A stretch of DNA of 64,000 nucleotides from JAGVSZ01 sp963716855. GTDB lineage: Bacteria > Pseudomonadota > Gammaproteobacteria > Burkholderiales > SG8-39. Each line of letters opens with the position of its first letter. Position 1 is the first letter of the stretch. The stretch spans positions 372,001 to 436,000 of the forward strand of contig CAVQUV010000005.1 of the NCBI GenBank assembly GCA_963716855.1, given 5' to 3'. The notes beneath the pieces were generated by a model. The model was given only the letters and a program-made list of their open reading frames with translations, did not search any database and had not been told where the DNA came from. Positions 15,600 to 23,543 of the stretch are shown piece after piece. A program made the position numbers and the translations under genes.

Positions 15600-15722
15600 G
15601 TTTCTCCTGTATTTCCCGGGTCCCGAGGGCGTTTCCGTGGCGTGCGCCGCGGACCCTTGCATGGTGCACCGCCCAAGGGCGGTAAACCGCCTAAAATGGC
15701 GTGCGATCAAAGGATTCCGCCC

Positions 15723-16211
15723 ATGTCTTCATGCCTTCGCCCGGCTCGCCTCTTCGTCGCGTTCGCCCTCGCGCTCATGGCGATCACTGCCCTGGGGCAA
15801 TCCTCGCTAAGAACCCTGCCGGAGGATGCCCGGCGCGGCTATCTGTCCTTTGTGCAGGGGAACGTCGTCACTCTCGACAGCAAGGAGACCCGGCTCGCGC
15901 CCGGCGCGCAGATCCGCGGCGCCAACAATCTGCTGGTCCTGCCGACGCACCTGCCGCCGAATTCCCTGGTGAAGTACCAGCTCGACGGCGGCGGGAACCT
16001 CGTCCGAGCATGGATCCTCAGCGCGCAGGAAGCGGCGCAACCGGACAAGTTCGCCGCCCCGACGCTCCCGTGGAGCACCTCCCCCGAGGCGGGCCGGACC
16101 GTCGACCAGCTGCTCGGCAACCAGCCGCCGAGCCGGATCGGGCTGCGGCCGGGCGAGCAACCGCCGAGCACGATCATCCCGCCGGGCCCGGGTCAGTCCA
16201 CGAACCAATAA
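15723..16211 (+). CDS. Secreted hypothetical protein upstream of miaB
   Basis: A 162-residue protein with a cleavable signal peptide (hydrophobic LFVAFALALMAITALG, cut near residue 25). The mature part begins with RGYLSFVQGNVVTLDSKETR and continues APGAQIRGANNLLVLP, a short beta-rich region, followed by a Pro-rich tail (PSRIGLRPGEQPPSTIIPPG). No enzyme motif is seen. The ATG at 15723 is the only start giving a signal peptide. It stands 54 bp upstream of miaB in the same direction, an arrangement common in Betaproteobacteria. A 7-bp hairpin (ACCGCCC/GGGCGGT) and a TAAAAT (-10-like) lie in the preceding leader. Confidence 0.8.
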   Translation: MSSCLRPARLFVAFALALMAITALGQSSLRTLPEDARRGYLSFVQGNVVTLDSKETRLAPGAQIRGANNLLVLPTHLPPNSLVKYQLDGGGNLVRAWILSAQEAAQPDKFAAPTLPWSTSPEAGRTVDQLLGNQPPSRIGLRPGEQPPSTIIPPGPGQSTNQ

Positions 16212-16265
16212 CGGGCCGCCTGCCGCAGCCTCGATGCGGGCTCGGTCGAGAGCCCGGGAAACGCC

Positions 16266-17624
16266 ATGACCCACCGCGTCTTCATCCGCACGTTCGGCTG
16301 CCAGATGAACGAGTACGACTCGGACAAGATGGCCGACGTGCTGGCCGCCGCCGACGGGTACGAGCTCGCCGCCACACCGGAGGAGGCCGACGTGATCCTG
16401 TTCAACACCTGCTCGGTGCGCGAGAAGGCGCAGGAGAAGGTGTTCAGCGATCTCGGCACGGTCCGGCACCTCAAGCGCGCGAATCCGGACCTCCTCATCG
16501 GCGTGGGCGGCTGCGTCGCGAGCCAGGAAGGCGGGGCGATCGTCGCGCGCGCGCCGTTCGTCGATCTCGTGTTCGGGCCGCAGACGCTGCATCGCCTGCC
16601 CGAGCTGATCGCGGCGCGGCGACGCTCCGGCGCGCCGCAGGTGGACGTTTCCTTCCCCGAGATCGAGAAGTTCGACGCGCTGCCGCCGGCGCGCGTCGTC
16701 GGCCCGAGCGCGTCCGTGTCGGTCATGGAAGGGTGCAGCAAGTACTGCAGCTTCTGCGTCGTGCCCTACACCCGCGGCGAGGAAGTGTCGCGGCCGTTCG
16801 ACGACGTGCTGACCGAGGTCGCCGATCTCGCCGACCGCGGCGTGAAAGAGGTGACGCTGCTGGGGCAGAACGTCAACGCCTACCGCGGGAAGATGGCCGA
16901 CGGCGAGAGCGCCGACTTCGCGCTGCTCCTCGAGTACGTGGCGGAGATTCCGGGCCTGGAGCGCATCCGCTACACCACCTCGCACCCGAAGGAGTTCACG
17001 CAGCGCCTCGTCGATGCGCACGCGCGGCTCACCCGGCTCGCGCCGCACGTCCATCTGCCGGTGCAATCGGGATCGGACCGCGTGCTCGCGGCGATGAAGC
17101 GCGGCTACACCGCGCTCGAGTACAAGTCGATCGTCCGGCGGCTGCGGGTCGCGCACCCGGGAATCTCGATCTCGTCCGACTTCATCGTCGGTTTCCCCGG
17201 CGAGACCGAGGCGGACTTCGCGCAGACCCTGAAGCTCGTCGCCGACCTGGGCTTCGACGCTTCCTACTCGTTCGTCTACAGTCGCCGGCCGGGCACGCCG
17301 GCCGCAGAGCTCGCCGACGACACGGCGCCGGCGGAAAAGATCGCCCGGCTGCACCGCCTGCAGGCCCTGCTCGAAGCGCAGGCGCGCGCAATCGACGAAT
17401 CGATGGTGGGCACGGTGCAGCGGGTGCTCGTCGAGGGCCCCGCTAGGCGCGACCCGAACGAGCTCGCCGGCCGCACCGCGAACAACCGCGTGATCAACTT
17501 CGCAGGGCCGCGGCGCCTGATCGGCGAGTTCGTCGATGTGGTCGTCGAGCGCGCGCTGGCGCACAGCCTGCGCGGGGCGGTTCGCGGGGTCGAGCACACG
17601 GCGCCGGCAGCAGTGGCATCCTAG
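16266..17624 (+). CDS. miaB: tRNA-2-methylthio-N6-dimethylallyladenosine synthase
   Basis: A 452-residue radical-SAM methylthiotransferase that converts i6A37 of tRNA to ms2i6A37. The auxiliary cluster cysteines are in FGCQMNEYDSD (Cys12), FNTCSVREKA and GVGGCVASQEG; the radical-SAM cluster is CSKYCSFC near residue 156, and the C-terminal TRAM domain includes GTVQRVLVEGPARRD. It starts the miaB-phoH-ybeY-corC-lnt run, in which each gene follows the last by a few bases or overlaps it. Confidence 0.97.
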   Translation: MTHRVFIRTFGCQMNEYDSDKMADVLAAADGYELAATPEEADVILFNTCSVREKAQEKVFSDLGTVRHLKRANPDLLIGVGGCVASQEGGAIVARAPFVDLVFGPQTLHRLPELIAARRRSGAPQVDVSFPEIEKFDALPPARVVGPSASVSVMEGCSKYCSFCVVPYTRGEEVSRPFDDVLTEVADLADRGVKEVTLLGQNVNAYRGKMADGESADFALLLEYVAEIPGLERIRYTTSHPKEFTQRLVDAHARLTRLAPHVHLPVQSGSDRVLAAMKRGYTALEYKSIVRRLRVAHPGISISSDFIVGFPGETEADFAQTLKLVADLGFDASYSFVYSRRPGTPAAELADDTAPAEKIARLHRLQALLEAQARAIDESMVGTVQRVLVEGPARRDPNELAGRTANNRVINFAGPRRLIGEFVDVVVERALAHSLRGAVRGVEHTAPAAVAS

Positions 17625-17631
17625 CGTCCGA

Positions 17632-18645
17632 ATGGGCGACCCCCGGCCTCCCCGACCTGCCTTGAAACCGAAGTCCGTCGAGCTGACGCTCGCGCCCCCG
17701 GACAACCAGCGCCTCGCGAACCTGTGCGGTGCGCTCGACGAGAACCTGCGCCAGATCGAGATCGCGCTCGAGGTGACGATCGCGCGCCGCGGCGACCGCT
17801 TTACGCTGCGCGGCGACACCGGACGTACGGCGCGCGCGGCCGAGCTGCTGGAAAAGTTCTACGCGCAGGCCAAGCGCGAGCTCACGGTCGACGACATCCA
17901 GCTCGGCCTGATCGAGGCGCAAGGTCCGCGCGAACGCGACGAGTCCGAGCTGCCGGTTTTGCAGACGCGGCGCGCCGACCTGCACGGGCGCACGCCGCAC
18001 CAGCGCGACTACCTTCGCGACATCTTCGGCCACGACGTGACCTTCGGCGTCGGGCCGGCCGGCACCGGCAAGACCTACCTCGCGGTCGCCTGCGCCGTGG
18101 ACGCGCTCGAGCGCGACGCGGTGAAGCGCATCGTGCTGGTGCGGCCGGCGGTCGAAGCGGGCGAGCGCCTCGGGTTCCTCCCGGGCGACTTCGCGCAGAA
18201 GGTCGATCCGTACCTGCGCCCGCTGTACGACGCCCTCTACGACCTGATGGGATTCGACAAGGTGCAGCGCATGTTCGAGCGCGGCGCGATCGAGATCGCG
18301 CCGCTCGCCTACATGCGCGGGCGCACGCTGAACCACTCGTTCATCATCCTCGACGAGGCGCAGAACACCACGCCGGAGCAGATGAAGATGTTCCTCACGC
18401 GCATCGGCTTCGGCACGAAGGCCGTGATCACCGGCGACGTCACGCAGATCGACCTCGCGCGCGGCCAGCGCAGCGGGCTGATCGAGGCACGGCGCATCCT
18501 CGCCGGGGTGCGCGGCATTGCCTTCACCGAGTTCGGCGCCGAGGACGTCGTGCGGCACCCGCTCGTCGCACGCATCGTCACCGCATACGAGGCGTACACC
18601 CGCGCGAACGCCTCCCGCACGCAGCGCGACCGTGACGAAGGCTGA
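17632..18645 (+). CDS. phoH: PhoH-like ATPase
   Basis: A 337-residue PhoH/YbeZ-family ATPase, thought to work with YbeY in rRNA processing and ribosome quality control. Walker A GPAGTGKT is at residues 141-148, Walker B is in HSFIILDEAQN, and RPAVEAGERLGFLPGD is a conserved family stretch. The ATG at 17632 follows the miaB stop by 7 bp; the open frame extends upstream inside miaB and is not used. Its 3' end overlaps ybeY by 14 bp. Confidence 0.95.
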   Translation: MGDPRPPRPALKPKSVELTLAPPDNQRLANLCGALDENLRQIEIALEVTIARRGDRFTLRGDTGRTARAAELLEKFYAQAKRELTVDDIQLGLIEAQGPRERDESELPVLQTRRADLHGRTPHQRDYLRDIFGHDVTFGVGPAGTGKTYLAVACAVDALERDAVKRIVLVRPAVEAGERLGFLPGDFAQKVDPYLRPLYDALYDLMGFDKVQRMFERGAIEIAPLAYMRGRTLNHSFIILDEAQNTTPEQMKMFLTRIGFGTKAVITGDVTQIDLARGQRSGLIEARRILAGVRGIAFTEFGAEDVVRHPLVARIVTAYEAYTRANASRTQRDRDEG

Positions 18646-19099
18646 TGCGCCCGCCCGACTCGAGCTCGCCGTGCAGTACGCGGCGCCCCGCGCCGGGCTG
18701 CCGGCGAGGCGCAGCATCGCGCGCTGGCTCGGCGCCGCAATGGAGCGCGGCGCGCGCATCACCGTCCGCTTCGTCGGCGCCGCGGAAGGGCGGCGTCTCA
18801 ATCGCGACTATCGCGGTCGCGACTATCCGACCAACGTGCTGACCTTCGTCTATGGCGCGGCGCGCGGCGGCGCGCTCGAGGGCGACATCGTCCTCTGCGC
18901 ACCGGTGATCGCGCGGGAAGCGCGCGCGCACGGGCTGGCGCGGCGCGCGCGCTTCGCGCACCTGGCGGTGCACGGCGCACTTCACCTCCAGGGCTACGAC
19001 CACGAGCGCGGCCGCGATGCGGCGCGGATGGAGGCGCGCGAGGGGGCAATCCTCGCGCGGCTGGGGTTCGAGGATCCGTATGGACGACGCGCCGCCTAA
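18632..19099 (+). CDS. ybeY: Endoribonuclease YbeY
   Basis: The 155-residue product is a metal-dependent single-strand RNase involved in 16S rRNA 3' maturation. The zinc motif H-x3-H-x5-H is His114, His118 and His124 within HGALHLQGYDHERG. RDYPTNVLTFVY is the other family signature. The GTG at 18632 is the best start; it lies inside the end of phoH, and the upstream part of the ORF is out-of-frame phoH sequence. It overlaps phoH by 14 bp and corC by 20 bp. Confidence 0.94.
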   Translation: MTKADAPARLELAVQYAAPRAGLPARRSIARWLGAAMERGARITVRFVGAAEGRRLNRDYRGRDYPTNVLTFVYGAARGGALEGDIVLCAPVIAREARAHGLARRARFAHLAVHGALHLQGYDHERGRDAARMEAREGAILARLGFEDPYGRRAA

Positions 19100-19922
19100 T
19101 CGCAAGCCTTCCTGGCTCGACCGCCTCAGCGCGCTGCTGATGCGGGAGCCGGAGGACCGCGAGCACCTGGTCGAGCTCCTGCGCTCGGCGCACAGCCGCA
19201 ACCTGCTCGACGGCGAGGCGCTGTCGATGATCGAGGGCGCGCTGCAGGTGTCGGAAATGAAGGTGCGCGAGGTGATGATCCCGCGCGCGCAGATGGACGT
19301 GATCGACATCCACGACACGCCGGACCGGTTCATCCCGTCGATCATCGGCACCGGGCACTCGCGCTTCCCGGTGATCGACCGCGACCGCGACGACGTGATC
19401 GGCATCCTGCTCGCCAAGGACCTCCTGCGCTACTACGCGGGCGAGGAGGAGTTCAACGTGCGCCAGATGCTGCGGCCCGCGGTGTTCGTGCCCGAGTCCA
19501 AGCGACTGAACGTGCTGCTGCACGAATTCCGCAAGAACCGCAACCACATGGCGATCGTCGTCGACGAGTACGGCGGAGTGGCGGGACTGGTCACGATCGA
19601 GGACGTGCTCGAGCAGATCGTCGGCGAGATCGAGGACGAATACGACTTCGACGAGCTCGAGGACAACGTGCGCCGCGAGAAGGGCGGCCGCTGGCGGGTG
19701 AAGGCGCAGACCGACATCGCCGACTTCAACCAGGTGTTCGGCACGACGTTCCCGGACGAGGAGTACGACACGATCGGCGGGCTCGTCATCCACCGCTTCG
19801 GCCATCTGCCGAAGCGCGGCGAGACGATCGTGATCGATGGGCTGAAGCTCACCGTGCTGCGCGCCGACAGCCGCCGCCTGTACGTGCTGCAAGTCGAGAG
19901 AGTTCCCGAGGCGGCGGCTTGA
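19080..19922 (+). CDS. corC: CorC/HlyC-family CBS-domain protein
   Basis: A 280-residue cytoplasmic protein: two CBS domains (EVMIPRAQMDVIDIHDTPD; MLRPAVFVPESKRLNVLLHE ending in GGVAGLVTIEDVLEQIVG) and a C-terminal transporter-associated CorC/HlyC domain (TFPDEEYDTIGGLVIHRFGH). It lacks the DUF21 membrane domain of the larger CNNM-type relatives. It is associated with Mg/Co efflux in enterobacteria. The ATG lies inside the end of ybeY, and its TGA overlaps the TTG of lnt. Confidence 0.93.
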   Translation: MDDAPPNRKPSWLDRLSALLMREPEDREHLVELLRSAHSRNLLDGEALSMIEGALQVSEMKVREVMIPRAQMDVIDIHDTPDRFIPSIIGTGHSRFPVIDRDRDDVIGILLAKDLLRYYAGEEEFNVRQMLRPAVFVPESKRLNVLLHEFRKNRNHMAIVVDEYGGVAGLVTIEDVLEQIVGEIEDEYDFDELEDNVRREKGGRWRVKAQTDIADFNQVFGTTFPDEEYDTIGGLVIHRFGHLPKRGETIVIDGLKLTVLRADSRRLYVLQVERVPEAAA

Positions 19923-21424
19923 GCGCCGGTCCCGGCTCGGGCCCGCGCTGGCTGGTCGCTGCTGCATTGGCCGGAGGCGCTTCGGTCGCGGGGTTCGGCG
20001 ACTGGAACCTGTTTCCCCTCCCGCCGCTCGCGCTCGGCCTGCTGTTCTTCGCGTGGGCCAGGACGAGCGCGCCGCGGGCGGCCGCCGGGCTCGGCCTCGC
20101 CTTCGGCGCGGGACTGTTCCTCGTCGGCGTGAGCTGGGTCTACGTCAGCCTGCACGACTTCGGCATGATGCCCGCGCCGCTCGCGGCGACCGCGACCCTG
20201 CTCTTCTGCCTTTACCTGGCGCTGTTTCCGGCGGCCGTCGGCTACCTGCAAGCACGTTTTCCGGCGGCGTTGCCGCTGCGCCTCATGCTCGTGACGCCGG
20301 CGCTCTGGACGCTCGCGGAGTGGGTGCGCTCGTGGCTCTTCACCGGCTTTCCGTGGCTCGCGCTCGGCTACTCGCAGGCCGACGGACCGCTCGCCGGGTT
20401 CGCGCCGATCCTCGGCGTGCTCGGCGTCTCCTTTCTCGCCGCGGTCGCGGCGGGCGCACTGGCGGCGCTCGCGTGCGGCGGCGCGCAGCGCGCCCGGGCC
20501 GTGGCGGCCGGCGTGCTGGTCGTGCTCGGAGCGTCGGGCTGGGCGCTGCGCGGGGTCGAGTGGACGTCGCCCGTAGGCGAGCCGCTCGCGGTGAGCCTCG
20601 TGCAGGGGAACATCCCCCAGGAGCTGAAGTTCGTGGACGGCCGCTACGAATCCACGCTCGAAACCTACGCCCGGCTGGTCGAGGGGTCCACCGGGCGCCT
20701 GATCATCCTGCCGGAGATCGCGATCCCGCGGTTTCTCCACGAGGTCGACCCGGAATACGTCGCGCGCCTGAAGCGGGGCGCCGCGGCACGCGACGGCGAC
20801 CTGCTGATGGGCGTGCCGATACTCGAAGCCGAGCGGGGCTACTACAACGCGGTCGTCAGCCTCGGGACGTCGCCGACGCAGGGCTACGCCAAGTCGCACC
20901 TCGTGCCGTTCGGCGAGTTCGTCCCGCCCGGCTTCGGGTGGATCGTCGCGGTGCTCAAGGTCCCGCTCTCGGACTTCTCGCGCGGTTCGGAGGGGCAGCG
21001 TCCGCTGAAGCTCGCGCACCAGCGCGTCGCGCTGAACGTCTGCTATGAGGACGCGTTCGGGCCGGAGATCATCCGCCAGCTCCCCGAGGCGACGCTGCTC
21101 GCCAACGTGAGCAACGTCGCCTGGTTCGGCGATTCGCTCGCGCCCGCGCAGCACCTGCGCATCGCGCGCATGCGCTCGATCGAGACCGGGCGGACGATGC
21201 TGCGCGCGACCAATACCGGGGTGACCGCGGTCATCGACCCGCGCGGCGCCGTGGTCGGGCGGCTCCCTTCCTTCAGCGCGGGTGTCTTGGAGGCCAGCGT
21301 CCAGGGGTACGAGGGCGCAACGCCGTACGTCCGTGCCGGCAACCTGCCGGTGCTGGCGGCGGCCCTGCTCGTCGCTGCCGCGGGGGTCGGCTTCCCCCGC
21401 CGCGGCCCGAAAAATCCAAAATAA
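19919..21424 (+). CDS. lnt: Apolipoprotein N-acyltransferase
   Basis: The 501-residue inner-membrane enzyme attaches the third acyl chain to lipoproteins such as MltA. The N-terminal half holds several hydrophobic segments (for example LAAVAAGALAALACGG). The nitrilase-like domain has the catalytic Glu in IILPEIAIP, Lys in YAKSHLVPFGE and Cys in ALNVCYEDAFG. TTG start, overlapping the corC stop by 4 bp. Last gene of the miaB run, with a GC hairpin about 70 bp after it. Confidence 0.95.
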   Translation: MSAGPGSGPRWLVAAALAGGASVAGFGDWNLFPLPPLALGLLFFAWARTSAPRAAAGLGLAFGAGLFLVGVSWVYVSLHDFGMMPAPLAATATLLFCLYLALFPAAVGYLQARFPAALPLRLMLVTPALWTLAEWVRSWLFTGFPWLALGYSQADGPLAGFAPILGVLGVSFLAAVAAGALAALACGGAQRARAVAAGVLVVLGASGWALRGVEWTSPVGEPLAVSLVQGNIPQELKFVDGRYESTLETYARLVEGSTGRLIILPEIAIPRFLHEVDPEYVARLKRGAAARDGDLLMGVPILEAERGYYNAVVSLGTSPTQGYAKSHLVPFGEFVPPGFGWIVAVLKVPLSDFSRGSEGQRPLKLAHQRVALNVCYEDAFGPEIIRQLPEATLLANVSNVAWFGDSLAPAQHLRIARMRSIETGRTMLRATNTGVTAVIDPRGAVVGRLPSFSAGVLEASVQGYEGATPYVRAGNLPVLAAALLVAAAGVGFPRRGPKNPK

Positions 21425-21494
21425 GTCGAGGACTTGCGCCCCTCGGCCTGAACGCGGCCAACGGGTGGGCGGTGCAGCATGGGCCGGATTGCCA

Positions 21495-21520
21495 CCGCCC
21501 GGGCCGTGGCCCCGGGGCGG
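21495..21520 (+). terminator. Possible terminator after lnt
   Basis: A GC-rich hairpin (CCGCCC-GGGCC / GGCCC-CG-GGGCGG with a small bulge and a 2-nt apex) followed by CAAAA, between lnt and the DUF465 gene. The T-run expected on the plus strand is missing, so termination efficiency is doubtful. Confidence 0.3.
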
Positions 21521-21636
21521 CAAAACGCGATCGGGCTTGCCCCGGTCGGAGGCACGAGGAGTACACTCATTCGCGCGGTGCGGCGGTGTACGCCGCGGGC
21601 CCGTTCCCTTCCCCCATTCGTTCTAGAGGAGGCGCC

Positions 21637-21843
21637 ATGACCGAGACAGAGATCGAGTCGCTAAAGGAGAAGATCACCACACTGCGACTGGAACACCACG
21701 ATCTCGACGCCGCAATCTGCAGGATGGAAGAAAGCAAGATCTTCGAAGACGAGCAACTGCACCGCCTGAAGAAGAAGAAACTGTTCCTGAAAGACCAGAT
21801 CAACCTGCTCGAGCGCAAGCTCGTGCCCGACGCGCACCACTAG
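21637..21843 (+). CDS. YdcH/DUF465 family small protein
   Basis: A 68-residue protein, nearly all alpha-helical and strongly charged: IESLKEKITTLRLEHHDLD, then EDEQLHRLKKKKLFLKDQIN. This is the DUF465/YdcH pattern, a short antiparallel coiled coil of unknown function. The ATG at 21637 is preceded by an excellent Shine-Dalgarno (AGAGGAGG, 21625-21632). The upstream in-frame extension is discarded. It lies between lnt and the dienelactone hydrolase gene and is probably transcribed alone. Confidence 0.9.
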   Translation: MTETEIESLKEKITTLRLEHHDLDAAICRMEESKIFEDEQLHRLKKKKLFLKDQINLLERKLVPDAHH

Positions 21844-21909
21844 CCCGTTTCCTCAATCTCCCCTGAGCGCGCGACGCCGCGGCGTCCGCGTGCGCGGAGC
21901 GCTGTTTCC

Positions 21910-22578
21910 ATGGGCACCCCCCTCGAGCTCGCGGCCACCGACGGCCATCGTTTCGCCGCCTATCGCGCCGACCCGCCCGGCAAGCCGCGCGGCGGCCTCG
22001 TCGTGGTGCAGGAGATTTTCGGCGTCAACAGCCATATCCGAAGCGTGGCCGACGGCTTCGCGGCGGACGGCTACGTGGCGATCGCGCCCGCCCTGTTCGA
22101 CCGCGTGGAACGCGGCCTGGACATCGGTTACTCGCAGCCGGAGATCGAGCGCGGGCGGGCGCTGATGCAGAAGATGTCGATGGACGATGCGCTCAAGGAC
22201 GTCGCCGCGGCAATGAAGGCGATTGCCTCATCCGGCAAGATCGGGATCGTCGGCTACTGCTGGGGCGGCACGGTGGCGTGGGTGTCGGCCGCAAAGCTCG
22301 ACGGCCTGGCCTGCTCGTCGCCCTACTACGGCGGCGGGATACTCGCGAACAAGGACCTCAAGCCGCGCTGCCCGGTCCTGTTCCACTTCGGCGAGACCGA
22401 CCACGCGATCCCGATCGACCAGGTGCAGGCGCTGAAATCGGCGCGGCCCGAGCTCGCGTTCCACGTTTACCCGGCCGGGCACGGCTTCAACTGCGACCAG
22501 CGCGGCTCGTATCACGCCGAAAGCGCGAAGGTCGCGCGCGATCGCACGCTCGCGTTCTTCCGGCAGTACATCGGCTAG
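21910..22578 (+). CDS. Dienelactone hydrolase family protein
   Basis: A 222-residue alpha/beta hydrolase. The triad is Cys117 (GYCWGG), Asp164 (GETDHAIP) and His191 (AGHGFNC); Glu35 in VQEIFGVN is the residue that holds the Cys in dienelactone hydrolases. The family opens lactone rings in chlorocatechol and related aromatic pathways, but many members are general carboxymethylenebutenolidases with uncertain substrates. Its stop overlaps the 3' end of the convergent Bug gene by 4 bp. Confidence 0.9.
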   Translation: MGTPLELAATDGHRFAAYRADPPGKPRGGLVVVQEIFGVNSHIRSVADGFAADGYVAIAPALFDRVERGLDIGYSQPEIERGRALMQKMSMDDALKDVAAAMKAIASSGKIGIVGYCWGGTVAWVSAAKLDGLACSSPYYGGGILANKDLKPRCPVLFHFGETDHAIPIDQVQALKSARPELAFHVYPAGHGFNCDQRGSYHAESAKVARDRTLAFFRQYIG

Positions 22579-23543
22579 TCTGCGCGAACGCCGATCTCGC
22601 GCACCAGCTTTCCGTACTTGTCGTAGTCGCGCCGGATCAGCGCCGAGAACTCGGCGGGCGACGTGGCGAACGGCTGCAGGCCGCCCGCCCGCGCGAGTCT
22701 CTCCTTCACGTCGGGCGACGCGAGCACCGTCCCGATCTCTTCGCGCAGCCGCCCGAGCACCGGCTCCGGGGTGCCGGCCGGCGCAAACAGCCCCAGCCAG
22801 ATCGTCATCTCATAGCCGGGGTAGAACTCCCCGATCGTCGGGAGCTCCGGGAAGAGATCCGATCGGTGCGCGCCCGTCACGGCCAGCGCACGCAGCCTAC
22901 CCGCCCGGATCTGAGGGCCCGTCGAAGTGCCCGCGAACATCGCGGCGACCTCGCCGGCCACCGTCGCCGTCGTCGCGGGCGCGCCGCCTTTGTAGGGCAC
23001 GTGCACGAGATTCACGCCCGCGCGCTGCTTCAGCGCCTCCATCATGAACTGGTGCTGGCTGCCGTTGCCGCCGGACGCGTAGGTGAGCGGCGGGTTCGCC
23101 TTGCGCGCGTACTCGATGAATTCCTGGAAGGTGGCAACCGGCAGCGCCGGGTTCACCGACAGCACGAACATGTTCGACACGAGCGAGGCGACCGGCACGA
23201 GGTCGCGCAGCGCGTCGATCGGCATGCGGCTGTAGACGTGCGGGTTGATCGCGAGGAGCGAGTCCGCCGCGAGGAGCAGCGTGTACCCGTCCGGTGCGCT
23301 CTTCGCGATCTGCTCGGCGGCGGTGTTGCCGTTCGCGCCGGGGCGATTCTCGATCACCACGGGTTGCCCGAACGCGGTGGAGAGCTTCTCCCCGACGATC
23401 CGCGCGGTCAGGTCGGGCGCGCCACCCGGCGGGATCGTCACGACGATCCGCACGGTCCGCGTCGGATACTGCGCGGAAGAAACCGCCGCGAACGCGAGCA
23501 GCACGCCGGCGAGCGCGGCGGCGGCGATGCGCGCGATCGTCAC
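22575..23543 (-). CDS. Tripartite tricarboxylate transporter receptor (Bug family)
   Basis: A 322-residue periplasmic solute-binding protein. It has a signal peptide (ARIAAAALAGVLLAFAAVSS), then PTRTVRIVVTIPPGGAPDL, the conserved ligand loop, and IENRPGANGNTAAEQIAKSA, followed by GYTLLLAADSLLAINPHVYS. The C-terminus (EFSALIRRDYDKYGKLVREI) is typical. No TctA/TctB membrane genes are adjacent, as is usual for Bug orphans. The GTG start overlaps the stop of the upstream ThDP-enzyme gene (GTGA), so the receptor is coupled to the enzyme and may bind that pathway's substrate, probably an organic acid. Confidence 0.9.
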   Translation of the reverse strand: MTIARIAAAALAGVLLAFAAVSSAQYPTRTVRIVVTIPPGGAPDLTARIVGEKLSTAFGQPVVIENRPGANGNTAAEQIAKSAPDGYTLLLAADSLLAINPHVYSRMPIDALRDLVPVASLVSNMFVLSVNPALPVATFQEFIEYARKANPPLTYASGGNGSQHQFMMEALKQRAGVNLVHVPYKGGAPATTATVAGEVAAMFAGTSTGPQIRAGRLRALAVTGAHRSDLFPELPTIGEFYPGYEMTIWLGLFAPAGTPEPVLGRLREEIGTVLASPDVKERLARAGGLQPFATSPAEFSALIRRDYDKYGKLVREIGVRAD